A stretch of DNA of 64,000 bases from Cognatundibacterium rugosum (GTDB lineage Bacteria; Pseudomonadota; Gammaproteobacteria; Burkholderiales; Burkholderiaceae_D): contig NZ_JACOGG010000001.1 of NCBI RefSeq assembly GCF_014284365.1, positions 248,001 to 312,000 on the forward strand, written 5' to 3'. The translations under genes were made by a program, and so were the position numbers. Shown in pieces: positions 27,290 through 35,382 of this stretch; the stretch's first letter is position 1, and each line of letters opens with the position of its first letter. The notes under the pieces were generated by a model. That model worked only from the letters and a program-made list of their open reading frames with translations, did no database searches and was not told where the DNA came from.

Positions 27290-28741
27290 ATGTCCACACC
27301 CATTCTTTACCGCCAGCTGGCCGACCATTATCTGAGTGCGATACAGGCCGGTACCCTGGCCTGCGGTGAACGCATGCCTTCAGTGCGTAAGCTGATGCAG
27401 TTGCATCACATCAGTCTGTCGACGGCATTGCAAATGTGCCGCTATCTGGAAGCGCAAGGCTGGCTGGAAGCGCGGCCACGCTCAGGCTATTTCGTCCGTC
27501 AGCCGCGCCGCATGAACCTGGCGCCAGCCGCGGAACCCAGGCCGGTCAAGCGCATCGATCCGGCTCAGTTTGTCGGCATCCATGAACGGGTATCTGCCAT
27601 CATTGCTCAGGGTCAGCGTCAGGTGAAGGTGAATCTGGCACGCGCCACTGGTGCGCCAGAACTGTATCCGCATCAGCAATTGCGTCAGCTGACCAGCAGC
27701 ATCCTGCGCCAGCATCCTTATCTGCTGACCAAGGCAATATCACCAGGCGGCAACCGCGAACTGCGCGCTGCGCTGGCCAAGCGTGCGCTGGACGTAGGCA
27801 TCAGCACCCGCGCCGATGAAGTGGTGATCACCCATGGCTGCATCGAAGCACTGAATCTGGCACTACGTGCCGTCGCGCACGCGGGTGATGTGATTGCGGT
27901 TGAGTCACCGACCTTTTACGGCTTGCTGCAGGTGTTGGAAAGCCTGGGCATGAAAGCTTTGGAAATCCCGACCAGCCCGCATACCGGGATTTCTATCGAA
28001 GCGCTGGAACTGGCGATGCAGACTTATGACAATATCAAAGCGGTGGTGGTGGTGCCACATTTGCAAAATCCGCTGGGCAGCATCATGCCGGACACGCATA
28101 AGCAAAGGCTGGTCAGCTTATGCGAGGCGCAGCATATTCCACTGATCGAAGACGACTCCTACAGCGCCTTATGTAACGCCGACAACATCCCGACTGCCTG
28201 CAAACACTGGGATAAAAGCGGCAATGTGATCTACTGCGCCTCGCTGCATAAAATCATGGCCCCGGGCCTGCGCATAGGCTGGATGCTGGCCGGACGCTGG
28301 CAAGCCAGGGTCGACATGTTCAAATACGCACAGACCCGCTATAACGAAGAGTTGTCGCAAAAAGTGGCGGCAGCATTTTTGCAATCGACGCATTACGACC
28401 GCCACTTGCGCAGATTGCGTGTGACGCTGAGACAACAACGCGAAAAAATGGCCGAAGCGATTGCACGCTATTTTCCGGAGGGTACACGCTTCAGCATGCC
28501 CGATGGCGGTGTCTCAATCTGGGTAGAAATGCCGGCCTACTGTTCGTCTCAGGCAGTATTCGACGCCGCGCTGGAACAAGGCATACTGATTTCACCCGGC
28601 CTGCTGTACTCCAACTCCAACCGCTTTGATCATTTCCTGAGGATTAATTGCGGCACCCATTATTCCGAGGAGCTGGATGCAGCGATGCGCAATCTGGGTT
28701 TAATTGTCGCACACCAAAAACCACGCAAAGCAGTCGCCTGA
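27290..28741 (+). CDS. MocR-type regulator (GntR wHTH fused to aminotransferase fold)
   Basis: 483 residues from the ATG at 27290; an upstream in-frame ATG at 27194 would add a poor leader. Residues 1-70 are a GntR winged helix-turn-helix (LYRQLADHYLSAIQAGTLA, GERMPSVRKL, LSTALQMCRYLEAQGWLEAR). The rest is a fold-type I aminotransferase domain with the PLP lysine in YCASLHKIMAPGLRIGW. MocR regulators bind PLP as cofactor and control genes of PLP, GABA, taurine or amino-acid metabolism. It is divergent from the DUF2917-like gene, the usual genomic setting; the probable target is the intergenic region between them. Confidence 0.9.
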   Translation: MSTPILYRQLADHYLSAIQAGTLACGERMPSVRKLMQLHHISLSTALQMCRYLEAQGWLEARPRSGYFVRQPRRMNLAPAAEPRPVKRIDPAQFVGIHERVSAIIAQGQRQVKVNLARATGAPELYPHQQLRQLTSSILRQHPYLLTKAISPGGNRELRAALAKRALDVGISTRADEVVITHGCIEALNLALRAVAHAGDVIAVESPTFYGLLQVLESLGMKALEIPTSPHTGISIEALELAMQTYDNIKAVVVVPHLQNPLGSIMPDTHKQRLVSLCEAQHIPLIEDDSYSALCNADNIPTACKHWDKSGNVIYCASLHKIMAPGLRIGWMLAGRWQARVDMFKYAQTRYNEELSQKVAAAFLQSTHYDRHLRRLRVTLRQQREKMAEAIARYFPEGTRFSMPDGGVSIWVEMPAYCSSQAVFDAALEQGILISPGLLYSNSNRFDHFLRINCGTHYSEELDAAMRNLGLIVAHQKPRKAVA

Positions 28742-28950
28742 CAACGTTTTTGTGGTAAAAATACAGGAAAACTGCACCAATTCGGTGAATAGCTTCCTGT
28801 AGCTAAGTAGTAGCCGCAAGCCTCAGTGTGGATATTCACAATAGTCAAGCAACAAGCAGTTTTCGATAATCGTGAAAAGACGGTAATCTACCTATCCGTC
28901 GTCAGCCGCCAGGCGGGCAAAAAAAATGATACCCAATCCGGAGACTAGTC

Positions 28951-30273
28951 ATGCAATCGCAACCCTTTTATAAATCCCTGTATTTTCAGGTGATCTCAGC
29001 CATCGTGATTGGTGTGCTGGTTGGTCACTATTATCCTGAAACCGGCGCATCCTTAAAGCCGCTTGGTGATGCGTTCATCAAGCTGATTAAGATGATGATA
29101 GCGCCGATTATTTTCTGTACCGTGGTGGTGGGTATCGCCGGTATGGAAGACATGAAAAAAGTCGGTAAGACTGGCGGTATGGCTTTGTTGTACTTTGAAG
29201 TTGTCAGTACTTTAGCGCTGATTGTGGGTCTGCTGGTCGTCAATATCTGGCAACCCGGTGCAGGCATGCATATCGACCCGCACACCCTTAGCACCAAAGA
29301 AATTGCGACCTATACAGCGCCCGGTAAGATGCAGACCACGGTGGAATTTCTGATGGCAATGATACCGACGACTTTTGTCGACGCATTTGCTAAAGGTGAA
29401 ATCCTGCAGGTACTGGTGATCTCCGTGTTTTTTGGTTTCGCACTGCACCGTTTTGGTGGCCGTGGCACCCTGATTTTTGATTGCATCGAAAAATTCTCCC
29501 ATGTGCTGTTCGTGATCATCGGCTACATCATGAAAGTCGCTCCTATTGGCGCTTTCGGTGCGATGGCATTCACGATTGGTAAGTTCGGCATCGCTTCGCT
29601 GCTGTCGCTGGCGAATCTCATGGCCAGCTTTTATGTGACCTGCCTGCTGTTTATTTTTGTAGTACTCGGCACTATCGCCGCTGTGCATGGCTTCAGCATC
29701 TGGAAATTCATCAAGTACATTAAAGAAGAATTGCTGATCGTACTCGGCACTTCCTCGTCTGAATCTGCACTGCCAGGTATCATCGCCAAGCTGGAAAAAC
29801 TGGGTGTGAAAAAATCCGTGGTGGGTCTGGTGATCCCTACCGGTTACTCATTCAACCTGGATGGCACCTCAATTTACCTGACGATGGCGGCGGTATTTAT
29901 TGCACAGGCAACGGACACACCAATGTCACTGATGCAGCAGCTGACCTTGCTGGCGGTATTGCTGCTGACGTCCAAAGGTGCAGCAGGTATCACAGGCAGT
30001 GGCTTTATCGTACTGGCAGCGACTTTGTCGGCAGTTGGCGGCATACCGGTAGCTGGCCTGGCGCTGATACTGGGCATCGATCGCTTCATGTCAGAAGCAC
30101 GTGCACTGACCAATCTGATCGGTAACGGTGTCGCAACCATCGTGGTTGGCAAATGGGGCAATGACGTGAATATGCAAACCCTCAATGCGGAACTGGATGC
30201 ACCTACTCCGGTCGACGATGTGGACTATGAAGCGATGCATGACCGTCATCCTCAGCAAATGAACGTGCGCTGA
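28951..30273 (+). CDS. dctA: C4-dicarboxylate:cation symporter
   Basis: 440 residues, close to DctA of E. coli (428). It imports succinate, fumarate and malate with protons or sodium. The DAACS family landmarks are present: [19 protein letters not shown] (N-terminal), [11 protein letters not shown] (the serine-rich re-entrant loop), [14 protein letters not shown], and a C-terminal [22 protein letters not shown]. Nine or more membrane helices are expected. No dctBD two-component genes are close by, so control is elsewhere. A terminator follows at 30291-30322. Confidence 0.95.
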   Translation: MQSQPFYKSLYFQVISAIVIGVLVGHYYPETGASLKPLGDAFIKLIKMMIAPIIFCTVVVGIAGMEDMKKVGKTGGMALLYFEVVSTLALIVGLLVVNIWQPGAGMHIDPHTLSTKEIATYTAPGKMQTTVEFLMAMIPTTFVDAFAKGEILQVLVISVFFGFALHRFGGRGTLIFDCIEKFSHVLFVIIGYIMKVAPIGAFGAMAFTIGKFGIASLLSLANLMASFYVTCLLFIFVVLGTIAAVHGFSIWKFIKYIKEELLIVLGTSSSESALPGIIAKLEKLGVKKSVVGLVIPTGYSFNLDGTSIYLTMAAVFIAQATDTPMSLMQQLTLLAVLLLTSKGAAGITGSGFIVLAATLSAVGGIPVAGLALILGIDRFMSEARALTNLIGNGVATIVVGKWGNDVNMQTLNAELDAPTPVDDVDYEAMHDRHPQQMNVR

Positions 30274-30290
30274 AATCCAGCTGTACCAAC

Positions 30291-30322
30291 AAAAAAGCGG
30301 ATCGGCTGATCCGCTTTTTTTT
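30291..30322. terminator. Bidirectional terminator between dctA and the convergent lipoprotein gene
   Basis: AAAAAAGCGGATC (30291-30303) pairs with GATCCGCTTTTTT (30308-30320) around a GGCT loop. The A and T runs on both sides suit termination from both strands. Confidence 0.85.
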
Positions 30323-30356
30323 CGTCTTGCTGACTAAACGCTGCCACGCTCACGCC

Positions 30357-30986
30357 TTATAAGCTGCAATAACTGCTACGCGCCTGATACGGCCGGGTAG
30401 TGCGCCCGGTATCGGCATAACCGTCAAACTGCCACAAACTATCCCTGCCAAGCAGAACGATGCGATCTGTGTATATCTGTTGCGCGTCTTTATCGAAAAA
30501 GTCGAGCGAGACATGGAGTGCATTCGGGCTCACAAACTGCCAGTCATAAGCGCGGCTGAAACCGCTGCGCTGCATCTTCGTGTCACCACCCGGAAACGGT
30601 CCGGCGCGAAATGGCGTTGCCGCGCCTTTGGCAGTGAATAAAGTTCTGTATGCCGAAGCCGCGTCATAACCGGAAACCGGCTCCGGCCTGATCGCGTAAC
30701 TATCCAGCAAAAACAGGGGTGCGAGTGTGCTGGCTACCCGGATCGCCTCATCCTGGGTCTGTATGCCGCTGGGGTCGATCAGCCATTGTCGTTTAGCGCC
30801 AGGCACCTGATGGATAAAACTCCAGTTGATCGCTTGCTGGGCAAACGTAGCGGAACAATCCGACTGGTAATGCAAACGGGAATACGGACTGGAGCACGCA
30901 GTCAGCAAACCAGGCAATAAAAAACAGACCAGCCAGCCCCACTGGCGGAGATGGGGGAAATCAGACTTGATCGGCATTTTGTTCAA
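30357..30986 (-). CDS. Hypothetical lipoprotein
   Basis: 209 residues. The signal peptide ends in a lipobox (LPGLLTAC, Cys about residue 31), so it should be lipid-anchored. The mature part has repeated aromatic and basic motifs (FIHQVPGAKRQWLIDPSGIQ, PFRAGPFPGGDTKMQRSGFS, RAYDWQFVSPNALHVSLDFF) but no domain I recognise. It lies downstream of the MFS gene on the same strand with 116 bases between, so it is probably its own unit. Function unknown. Confidence 0.75.
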   Translation of the reverse strand: MNKMPIKSDFPHLRQWGWLVCFLLPGLLTACSSPYSRLHYQSDCSATFAQQAINWSFIHQVPGAKRQWLIDPSGIQTQDEAIRVASTLAPLFLLDSYAIRPEPVSGYDAASAYRTLFTAKGAATPFRAGPFPGGDTKMQRSGFSRAYDWQFVSPNALHVSLDFFDKDAQQIYTDRIVLLGRDSLWQFDGYADTGRTTRPYQARSSYCSL

Positions 30987-31102
30987 AAAGACATAAATAG
31001 GCGGAACATTCTGGCGAGCTCGCTTATTTATGTCAAAAAATTATCTAAATCTCACCCTTTTCTTCACTCATTCGGCATATATGTCAAACAGCGAAACCGC
31101 GT

Positions 31103-32347
31103 TTATGCACTCGCTACGACACGCTTTCGACGCAGATAGCGGGTTGCCAGCAACAAGGCCAGCAGCTGTACCGCTGCCGCCATGAAAAACGGCGCGCCCA
31201 GTGTCCAGCTATGCTGAGGCGCATGGCTGACATAGCCCAGCAAATTATTGCCTGCCAACGTAGCGGTAACACTCATCACGCTGGCCAGGGAGCTTAAAGA
31301 GCCCATCGCCATGCCTTGAGAACCGGCATCGACCGCCCTGGAAAAAATCGCCTGTAAGGCGGGCCCTGCAGCAAACGCGAGCAAATTACACAGTATCAAC
31401 ACATACATCATCCAGCCTTCGGTCGCCAGCCCGTACAAGGTCAACGCCACACAAGAGGACATCAAGCCATATTGCACCGCTTTTTCATCACCGACCCGCT
31501 TGGTATACGCCCCCAGAAACACGCCCTGCATGAGCACAGCAGAAACGCCGACCATAAACAGCGACAGTCCATTTTGCAGCGGCGTCCAGCCAAAACGCAG
31601 CTGCGTCGATAATACCCAGGTGGTTTGCAGCGTGAACTGGGCAAAATTGAACAATGCATAGACCCAGATCAGGCCACCGACATCACGCAGATGTGCGAGA
31701 CCCAGCAAACCAGAAAAAGGATTGGCGGACTTGAATGTGAACGGTTTGCGGTGGGTCTGCAGCAGCGACTCCGGCAAAGCCAGGTAACCGTATAACACAT
31801 TGCCCATCGATACCGCAGCGGCCAGGAAGAAAGGATAGTGCACATCGACTTCCCCCAGCACGCCACCGATGACCGGGCCACAGATAAAGCCCAGCCCGAA
31901 CATAGCGCCGATTTTACCCAGTGCCTTACTGCGATTTTCCGGCGTGGAGACATCAGCGATATAGGCACTGGCCACCGACAGATTGCCCGCGGTAACACCG
32001 CCCACCGCTCGGATCAGCAGTAACCAGCTCACGTTGGCAGCCAGCGGCATCAAGAGAAAATTCAGGCCCAGTCCGAATACGCAGGTCAGCAATACAGGAC
32101 GCCGCCCGTAGCGGTCACTCAGCGCGCCGATCAGTGGCGCAAAGAAAAACTGCATCAGGCCGTACGCCGCCACGATCAGCCCATACCAGTATGCCTGCTG
32201 ATCCGCCGGCAGATGAAATGTGGCCACCAGCGCTGGCAAGACCGGGATGATCAGGCCTATCCCCAGAATATCCAGAAATACCGTCAGTAATACAAAACGG
32301 ACATTGGGTGCCAGGGCACCGCTATCCTGTGCAGTAGGTGAAGTCAT
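31103..32347 (-). CDS. Tetracycline-resistance-like MFS transporter (TCR/Tet family)
   Basis: 414 residues with 12 predicted membrane helices. The N-terminal LLTVFLDILGIGLIIPVLPA and the DRYGRRPVLL loop (MFS motif A between TM2 and TM3) match the TetA-like drug:H+ antiporter group. This relatedness suggests drug or metabolite export, but no tetR-like repressor is divergent from it, as would be expected for a dedicated tetracycline determinant. So tetracycline export is not supported, only family membership. The divergent CNNM gene lies 217 bases away. Confidence 0.88.
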   Translation of the reverse strand: MTSPTAQDSGALAPNVRFVLLTVFLDILGIGLIIPVLPALVATFHLPADQQAYWYGLIVAAYGLMQFFFAPLIGALSDRYGRRPVLLTCVFGLGLNFLLMPLAANVSWLLLIRAVGGVTAGNLSVASAYIADVSTPENRSKALGKIGAMFGLGFICGPVIGGVLGEVDVHYPFFLAAAVSMGNVLYGYLALPESLLQTHRKPFTFKSANPFSGLLGLAHLRDVGGLIWVYALFNFAQFTLQTTWVLSTQLRFGWTPLQNGLSLFMVGVSAVLMQGVFLGAYTKRVGDEKAVQYGLMSSCVALTLYGLATEGWMMYVLILCNLLAFAAGPALQAIFSRAVDAGSQGMAMGSLSSLASVMSVTATLAGNNLLGYVSHAPQHSWTLGAPFFMAAAVQLLALLLATRYLRRKRVVASA

Positions 32348-32564
32348 TCAGTACGCTTTCAGAAAATACCCGTGCCAGGCGGGCAAGAAACAGGCAATAT
32401 GACGCAAAGCCCAACGGCATTACGGGGACAACGCACTCGGGACGTAAGCAAAGTTGGGCTACTGAAGCAGGTGTAGCTGCGCCGTTGCATCGGTCATAAA
32501 AACAACACGATAGTATATGATGCAACAGCTGATGCAATAGCAGTCCCGTCTTAAAGGAGTCAGA

Positions 32565-33878
32565 ATGGCATTATTCGATCATTTTCTGGTGATTGCCCTG
32601 TTGGTGGTGATCAGCGCGTTTTTTTCCATGTCCGAGATTTCGCTGGCCGCCGCCCGTAAAGGGAAATTGCAGGTGCTGGAAGCGGAGGGCGAACTGCGCG
32701 CCAGCAAGGTCTTACAGTTACAGCAGGAGCCCGGCCATTTCTTTACCGTGGTTCAGATCGGTTTGAATGGCGTCGCAATATTGGGCGGTATTCTGGGTGA
32801 ACAGGCGCTGACCCCGTATCTGGAGAGGGTATTTCAATCGCTATTTGGGTATGATAGCTGGGTCAATACCGCCAGCTTTCTGACTTCGTTTTTATTCGTC
32901 ACCTCCCTATTTATTCTGTTTGCTGACCTGATTCCGAAAAAACTCGCCATGATTGCGCCTGAGCGGGTCGCCGTCATGATCGTGACACCGATGATGTTGT
33001 CAGTCCGCTTATTCAAGCCACTGGTCTGGGTCTTCAATGGCTTGTCCAATCTGATTTTTAATATCCTGAATTTGCCGACCGAGCGTGATGAACAAATCAC
33101 CCCGGATGAAATCTACGCCATGGTAGATGCGGGGGCCGAAGCCGGGGTGCTGCAAGCGCGCGAGCACCATATGATAGGCAATGTATTCGAGCTGGAAAGC
33201 CGCACCGTACCTTCAGCCATGTCGCAACGTGACAGTATCGTGTTTTTTACCTTACAGGACAGTGATGTGGTGATACGCCAGAAAATCGCAGAACATCCGC
33301 ATACCAAATTTCTGGTGTGTGACGGCCATATCGATAATGTGGTTGGTTATGTCGAGTCCAAAGACATACTGAAACGCGTGCTGACCAATCAGCCCTTCAC
33401 CAAGGTACAGGAATTATCGCTGCGCACCGCGCTGGCAGTACCCGATTCGCTGACGCTGTCTGAGATGCTGGAACAGTTCAAAGGTACGCGCGAAGATTTT
33501 GCGGTCATCCTCAATGAATATGCGCTGGTGGTAGGGGTGATCACGCTCAATGATGTGCTGAGCACACTGATGGGCAACCTGGTCCACCCCTTCCTGGAAG
33601 ATCAGATCGTCCAGCGCGACAGCAACTCCTGGCTCATCGATGGTGCCACCACGATCGAAGATGTATGCCGCGCACTGGAGATCGACAGCTTGCCGGAACA
33701 GGGCAGCTATGAGACTATTGCGGGCTTCATGATGACGATGCTGAAAAAAATTCCGAAACGGACTGATTTCGTGATGGTAGGCGCGTACAAATTTGAAGTG
33801 GTCGATATCGACCATTACCGGATTGATCAATTGCTGGTGGTGCGTACCAATGCGCCGCCGGTCACCCCCGAATCTTAA
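32565..33878 (+). CDS. CNNM/CorC-type membrane protein (DUF21-CBS-CorC_HlyC)
   Basis: 437 residues. An N-terminal DUF21/CNNM domain with three to four helices (residues 1-170: FLVIALLVVISAFFSMSEISLAAARKGKL), two CBS domains (about 200-340: CDGHIDNVVGYVESKDIL, VVGVITLNDVLSTLMG) and a C-terminal CorC_HlyC domain (SWLIDGATTIEDVCRALEID, DFVMVGAYKFEVVDID). Family members such as E. coli YtfL and YfjD are linked to Mg2+ or Co2+ efflux and membrane-stress resistance. The 'hemolysin' label sometimes given is a misnomer. AAAGGAG precedes the ATG. A terminator follows at 33884-33921. Confidence 0.9.
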   Translation: MALFDHFLVIALLVVISAFFSMSEISLAAARKGKLQVLEAEGELRASKVLQLQQEPGHFFTVVQIGLNGVAILGGILGEQALTPYLERVFQSLFGYDSWVNTASFLTSFLFVTSLFILFADLIPKKLAMIAPERVAVMIVTPMMLSVRLFKPLVWVFNGLSNLIFNILNLPTERDEQITPDEIYAMVDAGAEAGVLQAREHHMIGNVFELESRTVPSAMSQRDSIVFFTLQDSDVVIRQKIAEHPHTKFLVCDGHIDNVVGYVESKDILKRVLTNQPFTKVQELSLRTALAVPDSLTLSEMLEQFKGTREDFAVILNEYALVVGVITLNDVLSTLMGNLVHPFLEDQIVQRDSNSWLIDGATTIEDVCRALEIDSLPEQGSYETIAGFMMTMLKKIPKRTDFVMVGAYKFEVVDIDHYRIDQLLVVRTNAPPVTPES

Positions 33879-33883
33879 TTTTC

Positions 33884-33921
33884 CACGCCGCCAGGCTTTT
33901 CCCTGACGGCGTTTTCGTTTT
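33884..33921 (+). terminator. Rho-independent terminator after the CNNM gene
   Basis: ACGCCGCCAGG (33884-33894) pairs with CCTGACGGCGT (33902-33912) with a single mismatch, followed by a T-rich tract. It lies just before the start of the Hsp70-like gene, so the latter must have its own promoter or tolerate read-through. Confidence 0.75.
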
Positions 33922-33927
33922 TTCAGG

Positions 33928-35211
33928 ATGTTTTTCATGTCGCAAGCTTGTGGTGTAGATTTTGGTACCTCGAATTCAACGGTAGGCTGGCTGCAAGCCG
34001 ACAAGGCTGCAATGCTGGCGCTGGAAGAAGATAAAGTCACCTTGCCGTCCGTAGTGTTTTTTGATGCTGAAGAAGATCAGATTCAGTATGGTCGCGCTGC
34101 GCTGGCCAGCTATCTGGCCGGTACCGAAGGCCGCCTGATGCGCTCAATGAAGAGCCTGCTCGGCACCTCCCTGATGGATGGGCAGACTGAAGTACAGGGT
34201 AAATCGCTGGCCTTTCGCACACTACTGAGCCAGTTCATCGCTGAATTAAAACAGCGTGCAGAACGCAGCGCTGGCCAGAACTTCAGCCAGGTGGTACTCG
34301 GTCGTCCGGTTCACTTTATCGACGATAACCCGGTAGCCGATCAACTGGCACAGGATACGCTGGAGCAAATTGCACGTGCCGCGGGCTTTAAAGACATCCA
34401 CTTCCAGTTCGAGCCGATCGCAGCGGCGTTCGATTATGAATCGCGCATAGACCGTGAACAGCTGGTGCTGATTGCCGATATAGGCGGCGGTACCTCGGAC
34501 TTTTCTCTGGTAAGGCTATCCCCACAACGCGCGCATCTGAGCGACCGGCGCGATGACATTCTGGCCAATGCCGGTGTCCATCTGGGTGGTACAGATTTCG
34601 ATAAATACCTGAGCCTGGCGCATCTGATGCCACTGCTGGGTCTGGGCGGGCGACTTGGGAATGCCAGTGATATCCCTTCCGGGTATTACTTCAATCTGGC
34701 GACCTGGCACACGATTAACCTGGTGTACACCCAGAAAATCTGGCGCGAATTGCAGGACGTCTACCGCGACATCCGTGAGCCAGCCACCAAAGCGGCATTT
34801 GAGCGTCTGCTCAATCTGGTGGATTACCGCGACGGTCACTGGCTGGCGATACAGGCAGAAAGCGCCAAGATCATGTTGTCCGATCAGGATCAGATCCGGC
34901 TGGAGCTGGACCGTTTGCGCAGCAAGCAAGCGGATCAGCCTTGTGTATTAGAGCTGGACCAGGCCAGCTTCCAGCAATCGGTACACAGTCTGGGCAGCCA
35001 GATTGCCGCGACTGTCGGGCAAGTCATTACGATGGCGGGCATACAGGCTGACCAGGTCGATACCGTATTTTTCACGGGCGGTTCCAGCGGAGTGCGTGGC
35101 TTACGTCAGCAAATCAGCGCCGTGGTGCCACATGCTCGCAGCGTAGAGGGTGACCTGTTCGGTAGCATCGGTGCAGGATTGGCACTGGATGCGGCACGGA
35201 GATTTGCTTAA
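33928..35211 (+). CDS. yegD: Hsp70 family protein, YegD-like
   Basis: 427 residues, near E. coli YegD (450). It has the Hsp70/actin-like ATPase core with GVDFGTSNSTVGW (phosphate 1), VLIADIGGGTSDFSLV (phosphate 2) and a C-terminal FFTGGSSGVRGL (adenosine motif). The long peptide-binding domain of DnaK is absent, so it is a chaperone-like ATPase of uncertain role. A second in-frame ATG (33937) is possible. No DnaJ or GrpE homologue is adjacent. Confidence 0.9.
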   Translation: MFFMSQACGVDFGTSNSTVGWLQADKAAMLALEEDKVTLPSVVFFDAEEDQIQYGRAALASYLAGTEGRLMRSMKSLLGTSLMDGQTEVQGKSLAFRTLLSQFIAELKQRAERSAGQNFSQVVLGRPVHFIDDNPVADQLAQDTLEQIARAAGFKDIHFQFEPIAAAFDYESRIDREQLVLIADIGGGTSDFSLVRLSPQRAHLSDRRDDILANAGVHLGGTDFDKYLSLAHLMPLLGLGGRLGNASDIPSGYYFNLATWHTINLVYTQKIWRELQDVYRDIREPATKAAFERLLNLVDYRDGHWLAIQAESAKIMLSDQDQIRLELDRLRSKQADQPCVLELDQASFQQSVHSLGSQIAATVGQVITMAGIQADQVDTVFFTGGSSGVRGLRQQISAVVPHARSVEGDLFGSIGAGLALDAARRFA

Positions 35212-35382
35212 ACGCTACATTTCCTGATGGCAGCTAGGTTATACTCACGCCAATCACACCACCTGCCAGCGCACTTATTCTGGCGAACGTGTGGTGGTAG
35301 CAGGTAGCAGGTGCAGTAAAGCAAAAAATATTGTTTTGCCATGCCCGCGGCGCCTACTGTGGGCTTCCTGAATGGAGTCGAC

